Source of the DNA: Rusavskia elegans
Lineage: Eukaryota; Ascomycota; Lecanoromycetes; Teloschistales; Teloschistaceae
DNA: 64,000 bases
Reading direction: 5' to 3'
Assembly (NCBI GenBank): GCA_011316305.1
Contig: SAUG01000160.1
Location: 42,761 to 106,760, forward strand
A program made the position numbers and the translations under genes. Positions 34,207-45,517 of this stretch are shown piece by piece (the first letter of the stretch is position 1; each line of letters begins with the position of its first letter). The notes below the pieces were generated by a model. The model saw only the letters and a list, made by a program, of their open reading frames with translations. It was not told the DNA's origin and ran no database searches.

Positions 34207-36982
34207 CTACTCAGCCCATTTGAACATGACCATAAACACAAGAGAGACAAGGCCAATCATCCAGCTTGAGACCGCAAATGCTGCAGTACCTGATTCGGGA
34301 CCGACAAACCCGTATTTAGTACACCAATATGCTGCAAAAGCAGCAGTGGCCATGATGTAGATGCAGAGGATGATGAGGAAGAAGTGGTGGAGCAGGAAGC
34401 CCTCTTCGAAGTAAAGACCCTATATTGCTTATCAGCTCTCGTCCTGATCCTATCTCACGGAGGCTTGACTGGTCTATATTGGGACCTTCCATGCGGGATT
34501 GTGTACTCGAAGGTATTATATGGGATGCGCATTGAAGTACCAAGAATGCTCTTTTGTTCAAAAACCAAATGTGAATTGCTACAGTAGATAAATCGTTACA
34601 TACCCAAGCTTCAGGCGTATCTCTGTCGTCAGGGATTAGCTTTTTACCAAGCTTCTTTGGGGTTCTCAGAAAGATGTAACGTGACGGGTCGGGTATTTGG
34701 AGTCCAGGAGCTATTGGATTGGGATTCCTATGGTTGCAAGGTTCATTTCCTGGCGCTGCTTCTTCGTCGTGAACGGGCTCGGTACCGCTACCTTGTTGTT
34801 GTCGAATTATAACAGCCATCGGGATTCCAGATGGAAGCTTTGCAATCCCATTCTTGAGAGATCGTACGTAGAATCGTACTCGCTCAACCAGACTCCTGGG
34901 TTGTGAAAAGTACGTCACCTCGTCGCTGTGACTTGGGTTTCGCCATTGATGTAGGAGGTATTCCTCACCAATACAAGGCTTGTTCTCTGTGCGACATCCC
35001 TCATAGTCCCATGGCGGACAACGGTCCTTTGGTGGCCAGGAATTTCCTTCCTGGATATCAGGCGCCCAGGGGGCGTGCATGAACTATGTATGTGTCACAT
35101 GCTTGTTACATCGTTTCATCTAGTGGGAACAAGGAAGCTCAAACGCACCTTTACGAAAGATACCTTCTTTACCCCTCTCATCGCCAGCAACCGCCAAGTC
35201 ATACTCTTACTCAAATAGTAACTCTTCTTGATCAATCCGAATAATTCTAGATCGGACAGGTTCATGTTGACGGATAGATGTTCCACCTTCCTGATGTACC
35301 GCTCTTTGTAGAAGATGGGTAGAACCCATATCGAGTTGCCAAGAGAGGACGGTTCGTCAGTAGTAGTCGGTCCTCGGCGCCGGAGGCTCTGAGATTGTCT
35401 ATTCTCATCTCTTGCGTCAACGCCTGTCGTGACGGTTGTCATAGGACCTTGGCTACTCGAATGGGGGCTGTCTGTGAGACTCGGGCCTGCCGACTGACCA
35501 GTATCTTCGATAGACGAGCCGCTTGCCGTTGTTCGAGGTGTAATTGTATGGGTATTGAGCATTTGTTGCAATGAATATAAATTACCGAGAGACACTTCGT
35601 GAAAGTCATCGTACATAGAAGCTCCGCAAACCTAAACGTCCCCATGAGTCAGTCAACTGTTAGGTAACATCTTCTTATGGACATAGGTATCGGCTGATGT
35701 GTCAATACCGAAATCGATGCGCAGAAAACCATGCTTTAGATAGAAGGAAGCGTTACTTACACATGTCCATCTCACACGTTTTAGACCCGACTCAATTGGT
35801 TTCTCGCGCAACTCTAGAAATTCGGCTACACGTAGCATTGAAAGAACGCACTGACTGAACCACACGGAGGAGCAATTTCCAAGGATGTCCATCAACAGAC
35901 GCCCACTTGACGCATTGTCAGACTTATACGGGATGTCGATCTTCGTAGAGTCTGGAGAATCTGGACGAAGCTGAATAATGGTATCGGTGTCTGTAAGACT
36001 TTTGACCTCGACGTAGCTTTGGAGCACGAATCGACGAAACTTTTCCCTCAAGTTGGCCAATGCCTCGGAGTCAGAGATAAAGACTTTCACTTGCTCAACA
36101 TGGTACAGGTATAGGTCGACCAGGGCTTCGTCATCGCTCGATCCGGAGTCTGATATAGCGTCTGGCTTATGTAGATCTGCGTCCGTAGCTGTATTCTGGA
36201 TGTATGCGTCTAATAGTCTTCTCCTATCTGGCCTCTGAAACGCTAGCGCCTCTATCTGAGTCGTTTTTTCTCTCTTCTCGGGATCTAAGCAAGTCCCTAT
36301 ATGGCTGACGATACGTCTAACACGTGCCTGTAGAAATCGTGAAGCATTCTGCTGCGTAGGGCTGGAAGCTTCTTTCCGCAGCTCCTTGGCACAGGCCTTT
36401 AACAGCCCCCTAAACTTCTTCTCAAACTCACCAACCTTCACCACTTCTAGTGCTTTTCGATAGAGGGGACGAAGTATATCGTCCTTCAAAAATAACTCCG
36501 CAAGCTCTTCTGCCCCTCTAGGAACCTCTCCGAATGACCCAATGGACGCAATTGAGCTTGCAGTCAAGCTAGGAGCTTCGGGTCCCTCGTCCTCATCGGC
36601 AATAATAGTCTTCGGGAAGGCGCTAGCTCCCAAGATCACGAACGAATTGTCTTTGTCCACGACGTGAAAGGGTTCCTTGTGGGATTTTGGCCAGCCCTTT
36701 ATGTGCCACCGTAGATCTACCTTGCCCATAGGAATATGCTCGGCACCTTGTGCGTCCTTTACAGCTTTCTCTCGGCATGTAGTATACTTTACTCCCAACC
36801 GAGCAAGCATCCCTCGAGAGATGATGCTGAATGGGAGCGACTTGTCGAATAGTGCCTGGATGGCGCTGTAATTGCCTTCTCCCCGGTCTGGAAACAGGAC
36901 TATATCGAGCGTGTTTTGGAACTCCTAAGAGAAGCATTATTGACGGACTGGATGACTGAAGAGGATTTCAGCTTACCGCCAT
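34207..36982 (-). CDS. Large protein with degenerate retropepsin-like N-terminus and C-terminal membrane helices
   Basis: Function unknown. Exons: 36982-36977, 36924-35761, 35631-35149, 35083-34604, 34419-34207; four GT-AG introns, all phase 0; 781 aa. Exon 1 codes only Met-Ala. Residues 3-105 resemble a retropepsin fold: a strand (LDIVLF), then ALFDKSLPFSIIS, where retropepsins have ALLDTGADVNVIS, then FVILGASAFP near the end. The catalytic T and G are replaced (D29-K30-S31), so activity is doubtful. A helical region and a long acidic/serine linker follow (SDSGSSDDE about 233-241); exon 3 has WVLPIFYKERYI, and exon 4 contains cysteine-bearing PPWDYEGC. The last 70 residues hold two hydrophobic helices (about 718-743 and 758-778), so it is probably membrane-anchored at the C-terminus. 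Frames read past these introns would lose both helices. Confidence 0.75.
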
Positions 36983-37733
36983 TCTCAGATTTGTTCTTTC
37001 TCGTGGTGTATTCCTGGAAAACCAGTGCAGGTGGAGTTGATGTTAGATAGCCTAATAAGCTGGTACTGCTTACCAACACCGCTAATAATGCCCTGGTAAT
37101 CTTTTGTCGTCAATCCAATTTTCCCCGCCCTGCAGGCGGAGTGTCAGCCTGCATGACCTCTAAGCTATGGTTCGCCGAGCCTTCTCTGCATAATCTAGCT
37201 TGTTACACAGGGTTATCACAATCCACCTATCACGTGCGACCTTGTTTTCGCAACGTCAATGCGCGTGGTGGAAGCTTGTTTACCAGAGCCTGTCGCTCGA
37301 AGTTGCAGTTGCAGCTGCTCGACGATCGAAGTCTCAAGACAGCCTTGTATACAGCCTGACCGATCTGTTCCATAACATTCTGTCTGATAGATAGTACAGC
37401 GGCTTGAACCAATGAGAGCATACGGCCACTCTAGTTTCTCAAGATGTCACCTCTTCTACACATCTCCAAAAGGTCTCCTAAAGGTCTCCAAAAGGGAAAC
37501 CATGAGAATCTCACAGGTTTGATGGCCTCCAATCGAACGTTGGACTTGTTTCAGGCATTCTGAAGATTTAATGAGAGTTTCTCCGTAATATACGGGCAGA
37601 AACTCTGCACCTGAGATGCGAGCTCAATCTCAATGGAAGGTGTCAGAATCTTCAAATCGTACAAACAACGGGCCTACAGCGAATCGGAAGTTGGTAGATA
37701 CTCGAGGTCTTTCGAGGCGGTTTTGACAGCTGA
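36983..37733. other. Intergenic between the two retropepsin-like genes
   Basis: No gene supported; short frames at 37141-37421 have no domain. Contains the presumed promoter of the 34207-36982 gene, starting with GTGGTGTATT-like sequence. Confidence 0.35.
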
Positions 37734-38500
37734 CTAGAGAGGGGACTGGCGCTTCCCAGTTGAGGGCCCCTCGTCATCGCGTGCCGCGGAAGACCACCAG
37801 ATTTCCCGAATTTCCTTATAGAAACCAATCTTTTGAACCGCGTGGCGTCCGATCATGGTATCGAACTCACCGGAAGACATCCCGTCCAACACGACAAAGG
37901 TCGACTCGTAGGTTTTATGGAATCCATAAACATGCCAGACAAACGTGACCTGCCTTTCAGGTATGATTGCCGGCCCAATGGTGTTGATAGGGCCCCCTCC
38001 GTAGCTCTCCGTCTTCAGCGCAAGGTTTTCGATCGCTTCTTGGCTGATGACGTTCATATCGGCGCCGGTATCCAAAGAACACAATCGGTTCGCGCTTGGT
38101 TCGTTGGGTATATGGATGACCATGCCAAAAAAAGCCTGCAAACTCGCATTCGATGTCTCACTTGCATTCGAACCTGAACGGACTCTCGTAGCGGCTTGAG
38201 CCGAGTCTTCCGACGCCGGGTTGGAAAGATCCCCTGGAGCCATAGACAGACTTGGTACGGTTTCTTCCAATGGTTCGGGTGTGTCTCTCTTCGTTGGTTG
38301 GTACTCGGCATTTGATGTTGATGGAGTTGGATTCTGATTGACACTCTGTTCCAGTTCCAGGTCCAACTTCTTGACAAAGAGCTGTGATTAGCACAAGATC
38401 TTCAGCAGCGCAGCACCGCTTGCCTACTCACTTTTTCTATATCGGATATGGACCTCGTAGCGTGCCTACGGAGATTCTCCTTCATTCTCTGTGACGACAT
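37734..38500 (-). CDS. Retropepsin-like aspartic protease domain protein with intact DTG
   Basis: Exons 38500-38432 and 38381-37734 (intron 50 bp, donor GTGAGT, acceptor ATCACAG, phase 0); 238 aa. Residues 24-105 are polar and Ser/Pro/Glu-rich. From about 108 a retropepsin-like domain starts: CSLDTGADMNVIS with D127-T128-G129 as the active-site triplet, then a VTFVWHVYG hairpin and FDTMIGRHAVQKIGF, matching the flap/second psi-loop ILG region of A2-type proteases. Retropepsins work as dimers, so a single domain is enough. It lacks reverse transcriptase or integrase neighbours and RIP marks, so it is either a domesticated gag-pol protease or a cellular Ddi1-like relative. It lies 751 bp from the other retropepsin-like gene, same strand. 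Confidence 0.7.
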
Positions 38501-40490
38501 AGCCGTGCTCGAATTCGTTGAAATTAATTTATTCGGTCGTTCAGTTCGTCACGTCTATTGCGCGATGGCACAGAAACTACGTGTCAGAGCTCAAAGTCTC
38601 CAACGAATCTCAGAGACCCCATCGAATCGAGAAAGCGAAACATGGACGAACAAACGACAGAGTGAGATCGCGTGGGGATCGGTCCGGCCCCTCCGCCCCT
38701 CCTTTTCATATCCCTGCACTCACAGCATGCACTTACCCTGCTAGTCTTCACCCTCGGAGATGTCAAGTGTGTCTGCCGTTCGGCCTTGCAGAAAGCCCCG
38801 CGTGTGGCTGATGGCTGTGTTCAGCGTTGTGTCTTCTTGCCTTCTTAGCGGCGTTTGACCCTGGCTCCACGCTTTGCCTCTTTTGATATTAGTATAGCGG
38901 CGTCGCGTTCCACTAGTACGCCTGCTTCGGAAATACCGTATCGAAACAAACGGGTATTTATATATGAAGATAATATTAGTATAATATATAAAAATATCGA
39001 TTTAGTTTCGAAACGAAATATTCTAGAATCTAGATTGCTATAAATCTAAAATCGATTTTTTCGTTTAATTTTTTTCTCGGAAATATTCGTCTTCGGATAA
39101 AATTATAGAAATTTCTCGATTTTTTTTATAATTTCGACGATTGTTTATCGAATCGATTTTATAATTTAACAATAGTTTATCTAATTATTAAAATATCGCG
39201 TCGAAACTAAATAGTTATCTACGAATATCGAAATATCGATTTTTTATTATTTTACTATTTTAGTATATTTCTTTTATTATATATTTAGTTTTTATTTCAA
39301 ATAGAAAATATCGATATATTTAAATTCGTAGATTTCCGATATAGATTTCCTATAGGATTGTTTTAATAGATACTAAAAAATTTATTAGTAGAATCGATTT
39401 ATTAAAAAAATATATATTTTCGGAATATAATAATTATTCGTAACAAATTTAATTACGTATTAATACGTAAATATTATATTAACGGTCTATTATTTTTTAT
39501 TTAATTTTAGATTAAATATTTTTTCTCTATCTATATTTAATTTAATAATTTATTTTTTGTATTTTATATATTATTTCGTCGTTAATTTAATTACTTGAAC
39601 TATTATATAATCTAGCTTTTTTGTTTTTCTATTTTTTTTTCTATATTTTATATATATATACGCAATTTTCTATTATAATCTTTTTCTATCTACGTCGCTG
39701 TCGCTGCCGTTTTCTCTATTATATAAATTCTTTTTATTTATATTTATAATAGCTGCCGTCTAGATTTTTTTATCTAATATAGGATGTTTAATTTTATATT
39801 ACTACTAGATTTCAGATCGTTTATTTTTTTAGTATTCGATAAATTAATTGTTCGATTAATAATTTATACGTGGATAAACTGATATCGAATATACGAAAGT
39901 AAAATAGATTTTGAAAATTGTATATATAGAGTGTATCTGCAGTAATAAAAGATAAAATAAAGCAAGTAAAGCGAATAGTATTAATTGTAAAAAATAATAC
40001 TTATTTTTATCTATCAATCTAATAACACCTCTACAAGATTCTCGATTTTCGCAGCTTCGAAGTGACACGCGAATGCAACTCGCTTTTCAGTCGAACGTAA
40101 AGCAATTCCAGTGCTACGGTAGCTGAATTTACTCGTGAGAATTCCTCGATCGACAGACGTATTTCCGTCTTACCTGCGAACTCCCTTCCAGCAAGGCAGC
40201 AGGCTTGGTTAGAAGGCTGCCAAGCGCTGTTGTTTTAGTATTATATGGGCCTGCTGAGCTGCTGGTAAAGCAACTAAAGTTCAATAGCATCGATTCTTGC
40301 ATACCATTCGTCGATACAGGTTCCAACTTTTGAAATAAGCCAGCAAAAAGCTTCGGCGTTCTTTAATACGAGGTTTGTTCATAGACCTGGGCCACGTAGT
40401 ATTTCAGACTCGTGTGACTTCTAAACAGGCCAAAAACTTTCCTGGCCAACTTAACATAGTTGTTTGTCGCCCGTTAACTTGTCAAAACCA
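38501..40490. other. Gene-free stretch with an AT-rich, RIP-like strip (about 38880-40070)
   Basis: 38501-38870 is ordinary promoter-side sequence. About 38880-40070 is very AT-rich with almost no CpA/TpG, probably a transposon relic; I found neither terminal repeats nor coding similarity. 40071-40490 is ordinary again; its 65-codon minus-strand frame (40326-40129) has no domain. Confidence 0.4.
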
Positions 40491-43400
40491 TTAAGCGCAT
40501 CTGGCCAAAAAGCTTTGGATCTCCTGGCCCGCCGTAGTGTCCTCAGCCATTCCCAACGCGGTCTTTCCCTCCTCATTCTCAATACGGGTGCTTGCACCCG
40601 CTTCTACCAGCCCTTTGACAGCTCCAAAGTTGCTTGCTAGCACTGCCAGATGTAGCGCCGTATTGCCATTGATCGAACACCTCGCGTCTAACTCGTGCGG
40701 CTTCCTCCACTTCATCAGGAGCTCGTACATGATGTCAGCGTTGGTGTCCATGTCGAATTCAGCACTAGGGACCTGTTCACCGTCGGCGCGCTTGCTGATG
40801 TCTAGGTAGGCCATTGCGCATCGGTGGAGAGCTGTGAGCCTTCGTGATGGCTCTACTAGGAAATTGATTGGCGGGTTATTACGCTGGAGCAGGTAGTGAA
40901 GTCTAGCGTGGCAGAACCGGGCGTTGGCGATGATGACGTGACCAAGCACTGTCAAAGGGTAGAGTGAGGCGAACAAGCCTGCCGTGATTGCTAAGCTGTT
41001 GGGGTCTGCTCCGAGGGAAAGCAGTTTGCTGGCCAAGTTGAAGGCGTTGTGGCGGACGGCCACCGCGAACGGCGTTTCATTCCTTTGGGTAAACCCATCT
41101 TTGTCATGGAACGACAGAGTGCTGATGTCTGGAAGAGTATTTGATGTGGGCCCCTCTCTTGACGTCCATCCGTCAACAGGAAATTTCGAATGTACTAATG
41201 TCTCGACCAGAGCAAGGTCTCCATCATGACCTTCGTGGGCAAAAATGTGGAGAGCGGACCAATTTGATTCCTCGGGAGCAAAAGGATTAGCGGCTTGGGC
41301 GAGGATGTCGGCTCCATGATCCATGAGCATCTGGACCAGGATTTCACGGTTCCATCGTATGGCCTCTAAGACCGGTGTCCTTTGAGCATCACCTATAGGC
41401 GTATTGATAGTTCCAACAAGCCATTGCTTCTGGAACATATACTCCACGACCTCATCGTGAGCCCTGGAGACCGCAGTGTAGAGCATGCTACCTTGCATCT
41501 GGCTCTCGAAATCTCCATCCCTCGTCTTCTCTCGTGAAAGATCTAGGTACAATACAAGCGTTTTAAGTAATCGGCTCCGCTCCGCAAGATCATAGAGAAT
41601 TTATCAGCTGCCCATTCGGCTTGTTTTACGATGGGTCCGTACAGGACAAAGTTTTGTCGGTGAATCTGACCATCTGACATCGTCCGCGTGGGGTTGCTCT
41701 CGAGAAACTCTATCATGATCCTTAGGCATTCGTGGTGATGGTAGTGTGCCGCTGTTTCGAGAGGGCTGCCGATCGCCTCTTCCGAGACGAAATTCGGATC
41801 CGCACCATATCTGAGCAATGTGCGAACAATATGGGGCCGATTGTCATGTACTGCCCAAGCAAGCGGTGTTCCCGGCATTCGCCAGTCGATGTCAATACTT
41901 GCAGGGTAGTAAGAGTAGCTGAGACGCTCCCGGGATGCCGCGTCAACATTGGCCCCTCTCTTGATCATGTCCTTAACAATAGGCTCGATGGATTCATCCC
42001 CGAAGTGAATCAGCCAGTGGAGGGGAGTCTCCCCGTTGTATGCTGCGATGGAAGCATCCGCATTGAACACTGTCAAGCAGTAGATGACGATAGCGCCCTG
42101 CCCAGCTCGGCAGCCGCACAGTAGCGGCGTCTCGCCATGGGGATTACGCAGGTTGATATCCATGTTGTAGTCGAGGATCAATGATTTGAACTCTTTCCAC
42201 ATTCCACACATACTCACGAAATGAAGAATGCTGTCTCCTCGTTTATTGACTTTGATATCCGAAAGCGGCGTTGTAGCATCACGAGCCCTTTTCATGAGCC
42301 AGTCATCCTGGATCCATTCAATCTGGCTTCGGCCTTCGAGCATTTCCGGGGTGCTCAGCCAATTGGCACCGACGCCACAGCCTGCGTTTCGGACCCAACG
42401 CCTGATTGATTCCATCGTAGTCTGTGGTAAAGCCTTCTCTATATCTTCCAGAGCCGCCCTCGCTCCTGCCTGAGCATAGCCCTCTAGATAGGGTAGGCCC
42501 GGGTTGTCTTCGTCAGGTCGACACGCTTGCCATATCCTGTACATGAGCGCTCGGGATACGTGATGCCCAAGCGTAGCGGCTTGTTACAACGTCCGCAGTG
42601 CTTCATTCGGGTCCGATCTGCAGCCATAACCATTCATATAATAGGAACAGAGCAAGAAAAGCTCCGGGCTCTTGTCTGCGTTGTTCGACGAATATAAAAA
42701 GTTGAAGATGAAATTTTGCACAGAGGGTTCTAAGTCTCTCGTCTTCTGCCATGAGAACCACCGGTGCTACAGAATTTAGCACACTTCGAGTCACGCCACT
42801 TGAAGCCTCACCATGTATCCTCGTTCTGACCAAAAGGTTATGTCCTGTTGATCTGCATCAGTATTCCGCACTTAAGTCCTCGTATGATAACAATGCTAGC
42901 GCATGGTCTGGCAGAGGGTGAAATAGCTTGTTGACAATTTGATACCATGATCTGAGATGGAAAATATCGTATGGGGAAATACCCATCACGGGTTCTAGTA
43001 TTCGCGTGGAGTAACAAGCAAAGATTGAGCAGTAATCGGGAGTTTGAATTACCTACGAGAGTGTTTGCCGAACCATGATGGCGTGCTGAATCCGTAGGCT
43101 CAGTGGTGACGTCTTTTCCCTTGGACGTGAATTTGCCGGCTAGATTAACGTCGCCTGCCTCTCGATATTTTCCACCTACTTCACCGTCGAGACTGGAGTC
43201 GAGGACTTTCAAAACCACGTCTAATTCCCGAGAAAGCGGATCTGACCCCAAGCAACATTCGAAGATGTCATCGAGGTTTTCAAGGAGTCTGCTTTGTTGA
43301 CTTGCTGGACCAAGCTTTTCGGTCATCTTATCGCGGATTATTGATAGCATACCCATCAGCTCCGGTGGCGACCCTTGCTGTACAGATACTAGCGCGGCGA

Positions 43401-44623
43401 TCTCATCATACGATGGCATGATGGAAGCAACAATTTTTGCGTTCAAGTACCTAAGTAACCATTTCTTCCCTTTAGCTTTGTGAACGAGGCTACCATCTTG
43501 CTTTACCGCTTCGACCTTTTCTTCCTGTAAGAGAAGGTCCGCAATAAAGTCGAACGGATTTCCCCCGTTCAAGACTATGACCCAGGCAAGCAGTCCGAAG
43601 GAATATATGTCCGTCTTGATTGCGAGGTCAATCTGAATGGATCCAAGTTTGATTTCGGGTGCTCTCCAAGGATCAGTTCCACCCATCCACACCTGGTTGT
43701 TTTCGGTGGCTGCCACGATCGAGAAGCCGAAATCAGATATCTTGGCAGTGTACTTGCGATCGGGACTCGAGCAAAGTAGGATGTTCTCAGCCTTGATGTC
43801 TCCGTGGACAAGGCCAACTCGATGGAGCGCTGATAGCCCCCGTGCAATGTCTAGGCAAAGTAGATCCTTCATATGCGGGTCGAGGTTCTTCTCGACTGAG
43901 AGTCCCTGAGCCAGTGTACCATGCTCTGCGAATTCGACCATCAGAGCTGGTAATCTGTGCATAGAAGAAAAAGGATTGGAGCCCCACGCGACGCCGAGGA
44001 AATCAATCACGTTGGCATGTTTGAACAGAATTGGATGAACCAAGGCATGGAACTCTGTCAGCACACTGAGCATAGATTTTCGATATTGAGGCAACGGTTC
44101 CCCATTTGCGCCAAAAGCGATTCTGGCAGTCTTGTAAACCACATAGGAGGGCCTTGGTGGCGCAGGTCTGGAAGTGGTCATAGTGAAGCCGTCCGGGATA
44201 TGAGTGGTGACCTCGATTGTCTTCGGACCTGGTGGGAGCTATGCGCACCCTGAGTCAGTCTTCCGCCACGTATCTCGGAGGGAAATCTGCATGAGACACA
44301 AGCAATTACAAGAAGGAGGCGAGTAGAAACTCTGGCATGAATACCTTTAGGAGGCTCGCAGTAAAAGACGCACCATGACCGAGGAGAATTGAAGAGTCTA
44401 CTGCTTCTGCCTCAAGATACACCGAGGGGATGCTCTTATCGGACATGTTGACAGCATCTCGGAGAGGATAAACGAGATCAGAGACATGGGGGATGTGGGT
44501 TGAGGCGATCGAAGTAACAGTGCTGGCTGTGTCCTGGGCCTGGCCCCGTCCGCTTGCATCACTTGAAGGAGTTAGAAGGCAATTGCATTTTGGAAGACAC
44601 GTACCCTTCGCTGCTCTGGTCAT
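40491..44623 (-). pseudogene. Protein kinase - Sel1-like - ankyrin repeat gene with several lesions
   Basis: Reading down the minus strand: exon 44623-44345 (or starting at 44446, MSDKSIP), a 106-bp intron, then the kinase from 44238. Kinase landmarks are a glycine loop (GHGASF), the VVYK lysine, HGDIKAENILL in the catalytic loop, DFG and WRAPE, so this kinase looks catalytically competent in sequence. After about 43055 the frame drifts: coding-like WYQIVNKLF (about 42948) lies in another frame, a Sel1-like segment (YMNGYGC) in another, and a TAA at 42584-42586 breaks the link to the ankyrin part. The ankyrin part is two overlapping frames, 42544-41543 and 41552-40491, separated by one frameshift near 41545; repeats such as NGNTALHLAVLAS and GETPLHWLIHFG are clear. 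Composition is normal, so decay is not RIP. Confidence 0.7.
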
Positions 44624-44720
44624 GGCGGCTGAGAGTAGAACGCGGCGGCGTACGTGGCCAGTCGGACGACATTGCTTTGGGCTATCAGAGATCAGTGCTG
44701 TGAACACAAGTTGTGATTTT

Positions 44721-44763
44721 GGTGGGGGGATTTCGGTGGGGGGATTTTGGTGGAGGGGGGGGT
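44721..44763 (+). repeat. G-rich repeat in the divergent promoter
   Basis: Two copies of GGTGGGGGGATTT followed by a GGTGG-A-G(8) run. Three runs of six or more G within 43 bp make G-quadruplex formation possible. It lies within the broad intergenic/5' region of the kinase gene. Confidence 0.55.
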
Positions 44764-44788
44764 TGTTTGACGCCAAGCAATAGAGTAA

Positions 44789-44838
44789 TGAGTCAGCACT
44801 TTGCTGAGTCAGCACTCTGCTGAGTCAGTGCTGAGTCA
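44789..44838. promoter_or_regulatory. Four TGAGTCA (AP-1/Gcn4-type) motifs in a 16-bp tandem repeat
   Basis: TGAGTCA occurs at 44789-44795, 44805-44811, 44821-44827 and 44832-44838. The first three starts are 16 bp apart (unit TGAGTCAGCACTTTGC), the last 11 bp. TGA(G/C)TCA is the known site of bZIP factors such as Gcn4/CpcA and Yap/AP-1. The array lies between the divergent kinase-ankyrin gene and the HeLo gene, 91 bp before the HeLo start codon. Confidence 0.5.
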
Positions 44839-44928
44839 GCAAACCTGGCCGAATGCTCGTCTTCGTATCTTCAGCCTCACTTTACAGCTCCGTGATTTTC
44901 CGACATTTTCGTCCCGTTGCAAAGGCGA

Positions 44929-45276
44929 TGGATCCGCTCTCCGCAGCAGGATTTGGTCTCGGCGCGGCCTCGCTCGCCTTCCAGCTATTCGCCGGCTGCA
45001 TCAAAGGCTTTGTCCTACTGTCAACAGCGCACAATCTCGGGAAGGACAGCTCAACATTGCTGTGTATGCTCAATCTACAGGAAATCAAATTGACCGAATG
45101 GGCTCGCCGTGCAGGCTTGCTGTCCGGAAGCCACGAGCTCGACAGGCGACTCAATGCAGTCGTTGTGCATGCAGTACTGAGAGAGCTTGGAACCCTTTTA
45201 TTAGACACTGAGAAGCTCAAAAGTCGATACAAACTTGCACTCAATACCGTGTCCCTATCAACACCGATGACGAGCT
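44929..45276 (+). pseudogene. HeLo-domain pseudokinase gene, 5' part (interrupted by a copia element)
   Basis: ATG at 44929 opens 116 codons beginning MDPLSAAGFGLGAASL, the usual start of fungal HeLo domains (N-terminal helical bundle, membrane-acting in the known HET-S family). HNLGKDSSTLLC and LTEWARRAGLL are further family landmarks. At 45276 the frame enters the LTR of the copia element (45277-51185). The last five host bases, CGAGC, are repeated after the element, and the rest of the gene continues at 51191 in the same register. No intron is needed. The frame is open and RIP-free, so the insertion is the only visible lesion. Confidence 0.8.
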
Positions 45277-45517
45277 GAAGACCTGCGAACATGGCATTTA
45301 TGGTCGATGCGGAGACGACTCCGGGATACGCGATGGAGAACGGACCTCTGAGGTCACGTGTACTTCCTATTATAGCTAGCGTTACCTGTTTAGGCCTAGC
45401 GTTTATTTATTACGCGTACTATTTAGCTATTTATAGATTTTCTTTTCTCCTGCTTCCTAGAATATATAATATATATTTATTTTTATATAAATTCGCGCTC
45501 CTATATTAGAGTTTATA
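45277..45517 (+). repeat. Copia 5' LTR
   Basis: 241 bp. Its first 85 bp still contain many CpA/TpG, while the last third is strongly C-to-T and G-to-A changed compared with LTR2. Confidence 0.85.

Noticed and set aside
41543..41552. Two separate overlapping ankyrin genes
   Set aside because: The frames overlap by a few bases, continue one repeat array on the same strand and lack a start context; a single frameshift is simpler.
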